Assembly: GCF_011075055.1 (NCBI RefSeq)
Contig: NC_058150.1
Coordinates: 11,437,408 to 11,501,407, forward strand
Direction: 5' to 3'
Length of the DNA stretch: 64,000 nucleotides
From: Mangifera indica
Lineage: Eukaryota; Streptophyta; Magnoliopsida; Sapindales; Anacardiaceae
In this document: piece after piece, positions 33,541 through 45,899 of the stretch
Layout of the letters: every line of letters starts with the position of its first letter
How positions within the stretch are numbered: position 1 is the first letter of the stretch
The notes under the pieces: model-generated
Database searches by the model: none
The model's input: the letters and a program-made list of their open reading frames with translations, nothing else
Told to the model about the DNA's origin: nothing
Program-made: the position numbers and the translations under genes

Positions 33541-35673
33541 TGTAACGCCCCTCTCTAGCTACATACTTCTAATGGGAATATGCAAAAAGAGACATACACA
33601 ACTGTACTATTTAAAAACTTTAATGTATGATCATAATTATAAAGCATGCAAAAAGGTGATGTAATGAAAACACTTTATTAAGCAATGTTTATAAAACTCC
33701 AAATGTCTAAAAATACTGATAGTAATAATAACGACAATAAAACAACATTAGTAGTGGTGAAAAATATAAGACTGATAACTGCATAATAAAAGTCTCTCTC
33801 CTTGTGCATCTACTCGTTGGATCACTAGATCCTCACTTACCCTATTGCTCATCTCTACCTACAAAACATACAAAAGGAAACGCTTAAGTAAAACTCAATA
33901 AACAGAGACCTTTCTGCCTCCATGGCTATTAAACTATTTGGCAGTAAAACTCGCATTCCATTTGTAAGCTAATGATTATCACACTACAACACCTTAGATC
34001 ATCCATGAAAACTACAAAGACCCAAGCTAGAATTGACATATCTAATACCCTAGTAAAAGCTACTAAGATGTCTTACACACATGTCAAACAACCTATTGAG
34101 CTATCTAACTAGGATACCCTGATCATATTGGGAAATCTCTGATAGTAGCTCATTCCATTACCACATAAGCTAATCAAAACTACTGACTAACCATCTAGAG
34201 ATGACCCCTACCTTAGATATATATGTGGTGTATCTTACTGATCATGTGAAGAATATTTAGAAGTCATAGTCTTACCATGCACACCTGAACTAAATTGGGT
34301 GACTATAAGGGTCGAGTGCATGATATATCTCATAGATATCCAATCCTATTGCTCTTACAAATATAGTCACTTACGCACATAGTTGGTAACTATCTAGTTG
34401 TGTGACACTATCTTTAAGGTTGCTAACTTTTCAATTTGGATTCAACTTGATTTGAGTTTGTGTCATCATCCATATAGTCAGGCACTTTATCTGTGTCTTT
34501 TTTGAATTTTCTATCTTCTATTAGTTCATTACTCTTCTTATATAACTCTTTCCTTTTATGCACATAGCCTAAAAGTATAATCATCTTTTGACTTTGTCAA
34601 GGAATACATGGCCATATGCTCCTTAAACCATACCCATGTGCCTCTTGAACCATATACACGATTATGTATAGAGTAGATGCATATGGAAAGTTAACCTAGA
34701 CACACTCTCATGTACTTAGATCTACATGTACAAGTCACGTGTCCTCTAGTGCACGTCATCCATTTTTGGAAAGTCATACACAGGTGTGTGTCCTATACCA
34801 CACAACTGTGTATTTCTCCACTTAGAATGAGTACGAGATCTTTGGACTTTCAAATTTCTGGAATGACACATGGGCACATGTAAGACAATACACAATCATA
34901 TGTTATGATCTGGAAATTACACCCTAGGGTTTTTATGTTTTTTTATCATAAATCCAACAAGATTACTTTTTCTAAGGCACACACAAAAGTCTCTACACAC
35001 CTTAAGCATGATATTCTTATAATTTATCTAATGAAAATACACATACATAGCTCTAAAGCATCAATCTAACCAAAACATATAACATTCAGACAATCAAGAG
35101 ATTAGACATGTATATAATTCCTCAAATTCACATACAACATCAATTTCATTAACTAGATCATCATTACTATATCTAAACACCTCTAGATTATGTATATAAC
35201 ATAAAATTTCAAAGATTTACATAACTAAACAAAGGAAACCACCCCACTTACTTGGATTCTAACAATAAAGCCTTATTTACACAATTACAGTGATCTAATG
35301 ATCGTTGACAACTATATAGGTGACGAAAATACTCTTTCTCCTATCTATCTCTCTCTCACTCTCACTCTCTACTTTTTGTTATTGGAAAAGATAATGAGAA
35401 AGAGTTAGGGTTATCGCATTTTTATTTTATCTCTAAGATGCGATAAACGAGCGTGTATGAACTATACACGGTTATATGTCTAGTTACACAACTAAGACAA
35501 CTTCATATTTCATTATGATCACTATCTAATCAACAAGTTTGATTTTCTACTGGTCATACACAATCGTGTATATCTCTATACACAGGCATAAACTATTGAA
35601 ATTTAAAGAAATCACAGAATTTAAAACTAGGAAAAATATTGAAATGCCCTTAGACTTACCTATAGGTGTTACA
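33541..35673 (-). repeat. Ty3/gypsy LTR (3' LTR of minus-strand element)
   Basis: Read on the minus strand it starts TGTAACACCTATAGGTAAG at 35673 and ends GGGCGTTACA at 33541 (TG..CA), 2133 bp. Just outside its start is a purine-rich tract (GAGGGAGGAT), the expected polypurine tract. The first bases match the LTR at 53765 (TGTAACACTCATAGGTATG). Repeated CACACG/CGTGTG-type words are typical of plant gypsy LTRs. Confidence 0.8.
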
Positions 35674-37497
35674 ATCCTCCCTCATAATATGAATTTTATC
35701 CTTAAAATTTTCTTAAACAAATATGGGAATCTCTATTGCATATCTTGCTTAACTTCCCATGTGGCCTCTTTAACTCGATGATTTCTTTAAAGAACTTTTA
35801 CCAGGGAAATCTGTCTATATCTTAGCTCCTTAACTTGCTTGTCTAATATTTGAACTGGTCACTCCTCATAAACTAGATTATCCTTTTGCTTGACATTCTC
35901 AACACTAAGTACATGGGTAGGATCACTGATATACTTACATGACAACAGTACATGGAACACGTTATGAATGTGATTTATGCTCATCCGTAGCACAAGTTAA
36001 TAGGTAACCTTACCTACACGTTTCAATATCTTAAAGGGTCCTACAAATCTCAGTGCTAACTAGCCTTTCCTGTTAAATCTCATGACATATATGTAAGGGG
36101 CTACTCTAATGAATACCTTATCACCCACTTGAAACTCAAGATCACGTCTCCTTTGATCTGTATAACTCTTGTAATGGTCTTGGGCTTGCCTCATTCTCTC
36201 CCTAATCATCCTCACATCCTTAATCATTCTCTAGGTCAGCTCGGGTCCTAATGACTGAGCTAAAGCATTTCTCTCTCTTATCTTATCTTAATACAATAGT
36301 GATCTAGATTTTCTACCATACAAAGCCTCGTAAGGAGTCATCTTGATTGTTGCTTGGTAACTATTATTGTAAGCAAACTCCATCAATGGTAACATATCCA
36401 TCCAACTCATTCTTCTATCCATGCAATAAGCCTTCAACATATCCTTAATTACTTGATTGACTCTTTCAATTTATCCATCAGTTTAGGGATGATATGTTGT
36501 GTTGAATACCAATCTCATAACCAAGGACTTTTACATATTTTACCAAAATGTTGAGGCAAATCTAGTATCTCGATCTGATACTATCATCCTAAGTACTCTA
36601 TGAAATCTAATAATCTCCCTTAGATAAATCTAACACAATTGATTTAAACTGGTGGTGTCTTTGACTACTATGAATATCTTCCTTACATAAATATGTTGAC
36701 AGTCAACTGTGATCCATAATATAATATAGCCACCTTTGATCCTCAGTAATCTAACAACAAAATTCATCGATATGCATTCCCATTTCTACTCAGGGATACT
36801 AAAAGGCTGCGAAAGTCCATATGGCCTCTGATGTTTAGTCTTAACCTATTGACATATAAGACATTTAGCCATAAAGTCTACAACATCTTTCTTCATTCCT
36901 AGCCACTAGAATATCTTCTTTAAATCCTAGCACATCTTTACACTTTTCAGGTAGGTTGTGAAAAGGAAACTGTACACCTCTACTAAGATCTTATCTCTCA
37001 AAACTTTACTCTCAAGAAACACACATCCTCCCTTGGAAACTCAGGATGTTCTCTACCATACTGAACTCAATTTCCATATTTCCAATCATCTTTTATCTGA
37101 TCTGTAGACATCTCTCATCTAAACCTTGTTCTATATGAATTTCATCCAAAAGGGTCGACTGGATTTAGAGACCTGTCAACTGTCTAATGATAATCTCAAT
37201 TTGCTTTTTCACCAACTTCATTTGTAACTCACGATAAGCAATAATTTATGATAAGAACACTTTTCTAATAAGGGCATGTGCAACTATATTTGCTTTACCT
37301 GGGTGGTACTTAATCTTACAATCATAGTCCTTTGCCAACTTTAACCACCATCTCTATCTTATATTCAATTCCTTTTGAGTGAAGAAATATCTGAGATTCT
37401 TATGATCCTTGTAGATGTTACTTTTCCCTATATAGGTAGTGTCGTCATATTTTAAGTGTAAACACCATAATTACTAACTCAAGATCATGAGTAGGGT
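35674..37497 (-). pseudogene. Ty3/gypsy pol 3' half (RNase H, integrase), decayed
   Basis: Minus-strand relics in order: YPTHDLEL..FTLKI.RHYLY (about 37497-37430) and DHKNLRYFFTQKEL (about 37410-37365), both RNase H. YHPGKANIVAHAL is at about 37310-37280. The integrase FNTTYHP..TDG and RVNQVIKDMLK blocks are at about 36510-36430. The C-terminal RFVGPFKILKRVGKVTY lies at about 36050-36005. Many stops. The RT, protease and gag parts and the 5' LTR are missing. The sequence stops abruptly at about 37497, where a plus-strand LTR of the same type begins. Confidence 0.78.
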
Positions 37498-37499
37498 AT

Positions 37500-39120
37500 C
37501 ATTATATATATGTAGGTATACTTTATGAACTCTTGATCTTGGATGGATGGTGAATTTTTCATTAGTGGATATTTGCATGATTAGAAGGAATTATAAGAGT
37601 ATGTTAATGGTGAATAAAGGGTTAAGAAACTGAATACAGTGTGTTTGCTTGGTTGTGTTTATGAATCATGTTGTGTAATGAGTTATAAGTTTGAACTTGT
37701 GTTTGGGTTGTGTAAAGGCATCAAAAATGGTGATTATGGTAAGAAGTGTAAGTTTTTTGAAGTATGGCAACAGTAGTTGTTAGGTCTAGAAGTGTAGAAA
37801 ACAACATACAAATTCTAGAGAAATGGACACCACACATCAGTGTGTCACTAGACATACGACATGTATATGTAGAGAAATTTTTTCCTATGTAGAACAATGC
37901 CACAGAAGTGTGGATGTAGGAATAAACACACGATTGTGTGGCATAGAATACAAGATCATGTGTCTTGCCCTAAAGAAACACACCCATGTGCCTAGGGTTT
38001 TTGCTATGTGGATTGAATAGTATACCCCCATGTGTGAGGAATGCACACCTATATACTTTTGAGAGAAATTGGAGAATAGAGGCATAATAGGTTAGCGAGC
38101 AAAGTAGGGAGTTAAGATATGAATATAAGAGTTTAGAAATAACAAATTTAGCCCTAGAAAAATATGGTTATGAAAAAAGCCAATGATAAGGCCTTAACAA
38201 AAGTTGCTAGTAATGAAAACTATTATGAGTGTGTCAAACTATGTGGACGATGACATGTACTCCAACTGAAGCACTTTTAAGTTAAAAACTAAAAATGATG
38301 TATGATATTAGTATGAACCACCAATCTGTGTGTAGTATGGTAATGGAAACAATGAGGCTAATACACATACATATACACACATATGATTTTGATACCTTTG
38401 GATAATTAAACACAAATGATAGAAGTCATAGCATTCGAGATGCATGTGTGATGGCAGACAAGGCCTAGGGTCTCACTATTCTTTTGATATAGTATTTATA
38501 ACCTAAGACCAGTCGACACGTGCACAAAATGCACTTTATGTATAACATTTGAGATGTCACTTACTTTCATCAGACATTTGGGATGTCAAAATACATCGTT
38601 TAGTACTAGTCATCCAAGATGACATCGCTATTGAGAAAAGGACTCTGGGTGTTGCGTTAATTCAGATAGACATTTGAGATACTAAAAAAACATTCGTGAT
38701 CCCATAAATTGAGAACACGTATAAATTATTGGCTATGGATATGTGTATTACCTATTTACTGAGTGTGTTTCACTTTTGTATTTTGTTTGTATGGTTTTGT
38801 AGATAAAGTTTTTAAGTAATATGGTGGCAGTGAGGGAGCCACCAAGTCAGCTCATGGTGAAACATGAAGGTAGAGGCGATTCTGTTATTTTTTAGAATGT
38901 ATATTTTTTGTAACTTGAACTATTTATTTCTATTTATGCATTTTTAGTTTATGATATTTCAGATTTATATACTACATTTTGATGTATTATTTAATATATT
39001 GTACGATTTTTGTTAATAAAACATATTTGGTAGTAATTCTCTATGTGTGAAGTTTTAGTTGACATGCCTCTTCGATTACGCATTTTGTTTAAGAGAATGT
39101 ATCTAGAGAGAAGTGTTACA
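37500..39120 (+). repeat. 5' LTR (truncated at its left) of plus-strand Ty3/gypsy
   Basis: Matches 55767-57147 in direct orientation (for example TTGGATGGAT..TGA.TTTTTCATTAGTGG and GATATTTGCATGATTAGAAGG). It ends AGTGTTACA at 39120, followed directly by a primer-binding site. The first part of the LTR (equivalent to 53765-54672) is missing at the junction with the minus-strand element. Confidence 0.75.
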
Positions 39121-39495
39121 TATTTGGTATCAAAGTATGGTTTTTGGAACTTAAAAGTGTTTAAATGTGCATAATTATTTTAATAACATGACTATTGTAA
39201 GTATTGTTTTAACCTATATTTAAGTTATGATATATCCATTTGAGATTGTGTACATTGTTTTAAGATGAGGAGATCTAACAAATTGCTAACTATTATCCAT
39301 AAAGACGTTAAAGATGAGGTCTTAACCCAAAAAGGTAACCAATAAATGACTTAAGGAAAAATGTCGAGTGTAGCTGCAGTACCTTAAGTCAATGATGCTT
39401 CAATTACATCAATCAGAGATTTAGGTGAGAGGAGAGAGATCGTTGAAAGAAAAGAAAGTGTAGGAGGGAGAGTCTATCAACGATAGGAACTAAGT
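39121..39495 (+). other. Primer-binding site and leader of plus-strand gypsy
   Basis: TTTGGTATCAAAGTATGG at about 39123 resembles the initiator Met tRNA primer site used by plant gypsy elements (canonical TGGTATCAGAGC). Leader and possible gag start follow. No gag protein can be read. Confidence 0.55.
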
Positions 39496-41069
39496 GTTAG
39501 AATATGTCCTAAAAACCAATCGTTTTAATTGGTTTTAAGGGTTGTATATTTTGCATATACATTATTAATAAAAGAAGAGTTATGTCATACTTTACATGTT
39601 TTCTATGTCACTTTTATATCTATGTTGTAGTTGTATATTACATCCATATTAGCTACATGTATATGACATGTGAAAGGTCCCGATGAGTTTTAATAAACGT
39701 CATCAAATCGTTCCCTACATAGGCAATCTGTTTGGGCAATAGTATTGCATAGTGGGTGTGTGCTATATCACCACAGTATATCAATGGATGATATTAGACA
39801 TGGTGGATATACACATGGGTAAACAATGGAACTATTTGATGGTTAGAGAACTGATAAAAGGTTATTCTATTATATTGTTTATCGAACATGACTGCTAAAC
39901 GATGATCACATGGGCATTAATATGTAGTCAATGATACATTGTGAATCATATTAGTGTATAAATCCTTTGACTTAAGATATCATAGTTGTGTTTCATTTTG
40001 GAACATATGGTTCATACGGTGTATACCATAAGGCTAATCATGTCTCATTCAGAAGCTGTTTTGATCATATGTTGCTTGAGCGAGAGGACAAGTGATGATC
40101 ATACAGGGATCCGTCAGCTCGACTGCTCTCGAGTTCTCATACAAATATCAAGAAACATGAAAATCTAAGACACTGGCCAGTGTAGATAAAAGACCACATG
40201 AAGAGAATTTCGATGTGGCATGTTATGATGTATTACTTGATATTCGAAAAGATTAAATATTGGATTTTGACATTCCATGAATCCAAGTTTAATCGGGATG
40301 TAATGACGGAGGGATTGGACTACATGGTAAGTGTGAGTAAGAAAGGTTTATTTGACATTATGTGAAGCTTGTACTTCATTGTGATGTAGGGGTCATGGGA
40401 CATTGCTAGATGACACCACATGATTAGTGGGAGCTTCGTTTTGTAGCGGAAAATGAAGTATATCGGTTAACGACAGTTTTAGGTTATATAGTGATATAAT
40501 AAAACGTATCGTCTGATATGGAGCCTACGACTACGTCATTATGAACCTTGAAGGTCACACCCATATTTTAAAGAATAAAATGGTGTTATGAAGCTGAAAA
40601 TATTTATCCATGGTTGGCTAGCACTTTCAGAGGATAAAAATTGTGCTTTTCGAATAAGATTCGAAAAATGGGCAAAATTGTCATTTTACACCTTTTAAAT
40701 TGTTTAGAAAGTTAGAATGAATAATTTTGGACATAAATTATTCAACATGTATCACATTCTAATTTCTCTTAATTATCAACCAATGAGAATTAAACACATG
40801 TTTTAACTTGATAAATATCAAGTTTTAATATAATAAATGTGAGAGAAAATGAAGAAAAATATACATTTTTCTCTTCTTCTTCTTCTTTGTCAAGAAAAAG
40901 CTTCTCGTTTCTTCCTTTTTTCTTCCTTGAAGGGTGCAAGTTAAGAGATCACTTATTTTAGTGATTCAAACTTCCAAACTTCAAATCAAATTACAAGGAA
41001 AAATTGTGAACTTTTGCGAACAACTATATCCTTGAAAGTGCAAGGGAACCTTGTATGCATGTGTATGAA
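39496..41069. repeat. Unclassified LTR-like insertion
   Basis: Starts TGTTAGAATATGTCCT, an LTR-like beginning. The interior has no supported ORF. It interrupts the gypsy between its leader and RT. A matching end and duplication were not found, so the class and right border are open. Confidence 0.35.
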
Positions 41070-41531
41070 TTATCTGCCTTCATTGGTCATCAACTGGGAA
41101 AAGATTTGGCTTGTTCTCAAGTCTGAGCTGTCATCATCTTTCTCCACTTGTACGCTTATATATAGAAGTTGGGGATCAATTTTAGGCATTGGTAGCTTTG
41201 GTGCATTTGTATTACTGTCTTCGTGTGGTTCTCTTGATGGTCTAGCAGAATCTTAACGCTGAAGCATATATTCCAAATTCCATAAGACATCACCCATAGT
41301 TAGCCTATCAACGCCATATTCAGCTAAGCATTTCTCTGTTGTTTCTCCGAATTTTTTCAAAGAGGAAGGATTGAACTTTCCAATAATGTGAGGATCAACA
41401 ATTTGCTCAAGCATTCCCTTCTTCTGCAATTGCATTGCCCACTCTGCTAAATTCACTTGTTCCTTAGATAGCAATGGATCAACAGTAGGTCTAGCACAAA
41501 GAACTTCGAAAAGCAAAACACCAAAGGAAAA
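41070..41531 (-). pseudogene. CrRLK1L receptor-like kinase C-terminal fragment
   Basis: Minus-strand: SFGVLLFEVLCARPTVDP (kinase subdomain IX) followed by EQVNLAEWAMQLQKKGMLEQ, DPHIIGKFNPSSLKKFGE and EKCLAEYGVDRLTMGDVLWN. This is the end of the kinase domain of the THESEUS/HERK/FERONIA (CrRLK1L) family. After an in-frame stop at 41253-41255 the same frame continues with a C-terminal tail ending FSQLMTNEGR and stop at 41070-41072, as in HERK-type tails. The N-terminal part (malectin-like, transmembrane, most of the kinase) is absent. It is cut at about 41531, where MULE-like sequence begins. Confidence 0.85.
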
Positions 41532-41539
41532 AATGTAAT

Positions 41540-41776
41540 TTTTTAAAACTTAACCTAGGGGGAATGGTTTGTTTTTAAGGTTTGGGGGGGGGGGGGGGGG
41601 GGGGGAAAGAAATAAAATTTAAGTTTCTGTTTAATATTATATACAAAACAACAATTTTACCTTTAAAACAAACCAACTTAACCACCCATTGATGGATAAA
41701 TGAGATTTTCAAAGATAAGAGGTGGAAACTTGGGAAAACAAAATACTTTGGGTGGGAATAAGTCCTTTAACTTTTA
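41540..41776. mobile_element. MULE-like terminal segment with G22 tract
   Basis: Resembles the inner and outer right part of the element at 59257-60136: AAAACTTA.CCTAGGGGG, GTTTTTAAGGTTTGGGG, then GGTGGAAACTTGGGAAAAC and CTTTGGGTGGGAATAAGTC. Holds 22 consecutive G at 41584-41605. No left terminus found on the far side of the kinase fragment. Confidence 0.5.
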
Positions 41777-41859
41777 AGATAATCTGTCAGGGTTGGCACC
41801 TAAGACGTAGGTTAAGAGTTGGCTCCTAAGACAACACCTATTTCTAAAGCCCCATACTA

Positions 41860-42230
41860 TTTGACCCAATTGAACTCTAAGAACTGAAGAAGCAATTATA
41901 AAAGCTTTTGGATAGTGATTTCATTAGGCCCAATCACTCACTTTGGAGCGTACTGATTTTTTTTTTTTTTTGTGAAAAAGAAGGATTGATGGATGTCCAT
42001 TTGGATTGACGATAGAAAGCTAAATAAGGTGACTATCAAGAATAAGTACCCATTGCCACAAATTAATGACTTGTTTGATCAACTGAAAGGTGTTTCTGTG
42101 TTCTAAAAAATTGACTTGAGACTGGGGTATAGTCAAGTTAGGGTGGTTGAAGGAGACATTTTAAAGACTACTTTTAGGATGAGGTATAGGCACTATAAGT
42201 TTGTAGTAATGCCCCTTAAAGTAAGTAATG
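41860..42230 (+). pseudogene. Ty3/gypsy RT, left part (split by copia)
   Basis: Relic of the gypsy reverse transcriptase: [63 protein letters not shown] and HYKFVVMPL. It is broken at 42230 by the copia element and continues at 51712. In-frame stops are present. Confidence 0.8.
42226..42230. repeat. 5-bp target duplication (left) of the copia
   Basis: TAATG immediately before the left LTR. The same five bases follow the right LTR at 51712-51716. Five-bp duplication is standard for LTR retrotransposons. Confidence 0.9.
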
Positions 42231-43672
42231 TGTTGACTTAAGGAGTCATTATGCTCTTATTTTGATGATAACAAACTAATATGTCCCTTAGCATATTAAC
42301 TAATGATTTTACTTGAGTGTGAGCTTAGATTGCAAGAATTTATCTAATGCACTTAAAAGAGTTTCAAGATGAAAATGAAAGAGAAGACTCAATTGAAGAA
42401 TTCTTGAAGATTTGAAGAAAAACTCAAGTTTAGGTAGATATATTTGTAAATTGGAGCATTCATTTTGATTAGAATATTTATTTGCATGGGATAGCTCAGT
42501 TAAAAACTCATTTTTATATCTTTCACATTTTGGGTTAAAATGTCGTTTTTCAAACTTATTGGGTTAAGCCAAGTTTGTCACTAAAGTTTATTAATTCTTT
42601 TAAAGTGATGAAGTTTTGTGAACTATATTTTCATATCTTAAAGTTGGTTTTGAAAGAATTTTCAAAAATGGGTTAAATTGTCACTTTTCAAAGTTTTAGG
42701 GGTCAAAATGATTTTTGAAAATTTAGGGGGTAAAATGTAATAAAATTTGGTCGACCGAATTTGACCGACTGAATCAGCTTTCGAATTGTCCAGAAGCCAT
42801 GTATTTTGGCTTCAGAAATTCAGTCAATCGAATTAAATTCGGTCGACGGAATTTTGGTTTGAATTTTTCCAACGGCTAGTGCCACGTAAGCTCCATGGAA
42901 GTGCCATGTCACATCCGATTGACCGAATTCCATCTGGTTGACCAAATTGTGTGTTTTCTGGAAAACTAAAACGGCTATCTTTGTGCACAATGGTAACTTT
43001 CCTCATTTTCCCCTATATAAACCCAATCAGATTCATTCGAAAAGAACTTTTGCCACCAAAAACTTTCATATATTTGAGAGCAAATTAGTTTTGAGCTATT
43101 TACTTGCAAATTCTTCTCTCTAATCAAAACCCTTGCTCAAACACTTTGTAATTTCATTTGCATTGGGTTGTACTAAGCTTTAACTTTCATATACACTCTT
43201 TGAGAGAGATCATATTTCAATTTCATACTAAAATTCGTACTATAAAAGAGTGAGGTTCACTCTTGGAGAGATTAGCAAATTTCTAGTGAGAGAAATTGAG
43301 TTTTAACATTTGTAAAGGTTAATAGCACCTTGGAAGCTATTTTGGTTGTGAAGAAAAGCTTGGTTGAGGTTTTAGTCAACTAAGAATTAGTGGAATACTC
43401 CAAGGGAGAAAGCTTGGAGGAGTGGACGTAGACCGGGTTGAGCCGAACCACTATACATCGTGTGTTTGATTTTCTCTTCCCTTAAACTTATATTTTATGT
43501 TATGTTATTTTGATTGTATTGATTATTTGAAATATTTTAGTTATTTTCATACATTGGATTAAAAATAGGCAACATAATTTGATTTGAATAAATTGCTTTA
43601 ATTATCAAATTTCGTAAAGATAGTTTTAAAGTTGCCTAATTCACCCCCTCTCTTAGGTCATTCGATCCTACA
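42231..43672 (+). repeat. Left (5') LTR of the copia
   Basis: TGTTGACTTAAGG to CGATCCTACA, 1442 bp. Contains a TATA box (43013), several TCGGTCGACC/GACCGAATT words and a C-rich segment CACCCCCTCT near the end. The first 315 bases differ from the right LTR at about eight positions by eye. Confidence 0.92.
43012..43021 (+). promoter_or_regulatory. LTR TATA box
   Basis: CTATATAAAC about 780 bp into the LTR. Conserved in the right LTR at about 51053-51060. Probable start of retroelement transcription shortly downstream. Confidence 0.55.
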
Positions 43673-43673
43673 A

Positions 43674-43686
43674 TTGGTATCAGAGC
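43674..43686 (+). other. Primer-binding site (initiator Met tRNA)
   Basis: TTGGTATCAGAGC begins two bases after the LTR end. TGGTATCAGAGC is the complement of the 3' end of plant initiator tRNA-Met. Confidence 0.9.
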
Positions 43687-43724
43687 TTGGTTGCTCATTC
43701 TCATAAACTTAACCGTTTAAAGCA

Positions 43725-45505
43725 ATGGCCATGAACCTAAGAAAATCTCATACCATTAGTGAAGGGTTTGCCCCTAATAGACCGCCATTGTTTAATGGCA
43801 CCGGATATGCCCATTGGAAAAATCGCATGTTGATTTTCCTTCAAAGTGATTATAAATTGTGGGATGTAGTGCAAAATGGACCTTTTGTTCCTATGAAAGA
43901 AGTAAATGGAAAACAAGTGCCCAAAACTAGGGAAGAAATGACCCCTCAAGATAAGAAGAATATTGCCATTAATGCTAGAGCTATGAATGTGTTATATTGT
44001 GCATTAAATGAATATAACTTTAACAAGGTACAAGCTTGTACCTCGGCTAAGAAATTTGGGAATTGTTGATGGTGTCAAATAAGGGGACTTCACAAGTCAA
44101 AGAGACTAAAATTAGCATGCTCACACACTCATACGAGTTGTTTAGGATGAATGAAAATGAAACTATTAGTGATATGTTTGATAGATTTATTACTATTGTG
44201 AATGAATTGAAAAATCTTGGTAAAGTTTATACTAACCAAGAAAATGTCAAGAAACTTCTTAGATGTTTACCTCCCTCTTGGGATCCCAAAGTGACGACAA
44301 TCGAAGAAGCAAAAGATGTCAAGACTCTACCTCTTGAAGAGCTTTTAGGTTCACTTCTCACTCATGAGCTTACTATGAAGCAACGACAAATTGAAGAAGT
44401 GGAGAAGAAGAAAAAAAGTATCGTCTTCAAATCATCCATCAAAGAGAATGAAAAGTTCCTAGAAGAGGAAGATGAGACATCAAATGATGAAGATGAAGAC
44501 ATTGCACTCTTGAATAGAAAGATTGGAAAGCTTCTAAGGAATAGAAAGCTAAGAAGAAATGGAAACTTCATAAAAAGGGATGCTTCTAAAGGTGAAAAGG
44601 GAGAAAGACAAAGGAGAGAACAAATTGTGTGCTATGAATGTAAGAAGCCGGGACACATCAAATATGATTGCCCTCTCCTCAAAATTGGTAGATCGAAAAA
44701 GAAAGCAATGAAGGCTACATGGGATGATAGCGATGAAAGTGAATCCGAAAAGGAGGATAATGAAGTGGCCAACATGTGTTTCATGGCAATTACAAATAAT
44801 GAGGTAAGTAACTTTAACTCATCTAATACTTTTGATGATTTAGATGACATAGATGATGAGATAGATGAAAACCCCTTATATGAAGAGTTATATGATACAC
44901 TTGAAGAGATGAATGAAAAACTTGCTCTTTGCATATCTAAAAATGCAACCCTTAAAAAGAAAAATTTTAATTTGGAAAAGGAAAATGAGTCCTTAAAGAA
45001 AGAAAATGAAAATCTTAACCAAAAAATCCTTAAGCTTAAAGGAAAAGAAAATGAAGAAAACAAATGTTCCATTCTTGAAAACGAAAAACAAAAGTTTGAA
45101 AATGATCTTTGCATAGCTAAAAGGGAAAAAGAAATTATAGAAAATAAAATTGAAGTTTTAAAAAGGGGAGCAAAGGATTTAAGTGAAATATTTTTAAAAT
45201 TTAAAAATGGAAAAGATATTCTTGATAAAATGCTTGATGTACAAAGGGGAGTCTTAAACAAAAGAGGACTTGGTTATAAACCTTTTATCAAGGCAAAATA
45301 CTTAAAAAATTATTTTGTTAAAGCCTCAACTTCAAGTGAATCAAATATAACTTGCAATTATTGTGGAAATAAAGGTCATATCTCATCATCTTGCCTAATT
45401 CAAAAGAAACATCATATGGGCACTAAGAAAGTGTGGGTTCCTAAGGGAACAAAAACTAACCACCAAGGACCTAACATGATTTGGGTACCTAAGACAAATT
45501 CTTGA
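43725..45505 (+). pseudogene. gag: Copia gag, broken by a frameshift
   Basis: Gag forms the virus-like particle. The first segment (43725-44069) starts MAMNLRKSHTISEGF and has RPPLFNGTGYAHWKNRM, the conserved N-terminal gag region. A one-base frame change near 44050 separates it from the second segment (44063-45505, 480 codons). That has SYELFRMNENETISDMFDRF, LRCLPPSWDPKVTTIEEAKD, a zinc knuckle CYECKKPGHIKYDC at residue 190, a long Lys/Glu coiled-coil stretch (about residues 280-395) and a second knuckle-like CNYCGNKGHISSSC at 431. The frame ends at TGA 45503-45505, with a further in-frame TAG at 45521 before protease. Confidence 0.88.
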
Positions 45506-45523
45506 ATCTCCTATTGTGTTTAG

Positions 45524-45880
45524 GAACCGAAAAATAAAAGGAAGAAAAGCAAATGGTTCCTTGATAGTGCTTGCTCAAGACATATGACCGGAGATATTTC
45601 ACTTTTCTTGACAATAAGCAAGAAATATGAAGGACATGTCACCTTTAGAGACAATACGAAGGGTAAAATTATTGGCATTGGAGATATTGGTAACAATTCT
45701 CATATTATAATTGAAAATGTTCTTTTGGTAGATAGTCTTAAGTATAATCTCCTTAGCATTAGCCAACTATGTGATAAAGGATTTAAAGTCATTTTTGAGC
45801 CAAATAGTTGCACTATAAAAAATATGAATGATGGAAAAACAAGTTGTATAGGAAATAGAGATGGAATGTTTACATTATAA
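45524..45880 (+). pseudogene. pol: Copia protease region
   Basis: In the same frame as gag, after two stops: KWFLDSACSRHMTG carries the aspartic protease motif (D at 45563-45565, as DSA). The following GDIGNNSHIIIENVLLVDSL and LLSISQLCDKGF are conserved in copia pol between protease and integrase. TAA at 45878 ends this frame, and integrase continues one frame over. Confidence 0.85.
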
Positions 45881-45899
45881 ATGTAGAAAATGCATCTCA

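Noticed and set aside
37721..38085. ORFs with His/Cys-rich residues on both strands
   Set aside because: They come from CACACG/CGTGTG words in the gypsy LTR. The related copy at 55.9-56.3 kb gives different breaks.
44632..45261. Long minus-strand ORF opposite gag
   Set aside because: A shadow of the Lys/Glu-rich coiled-coil coding sequence on the plus strand.
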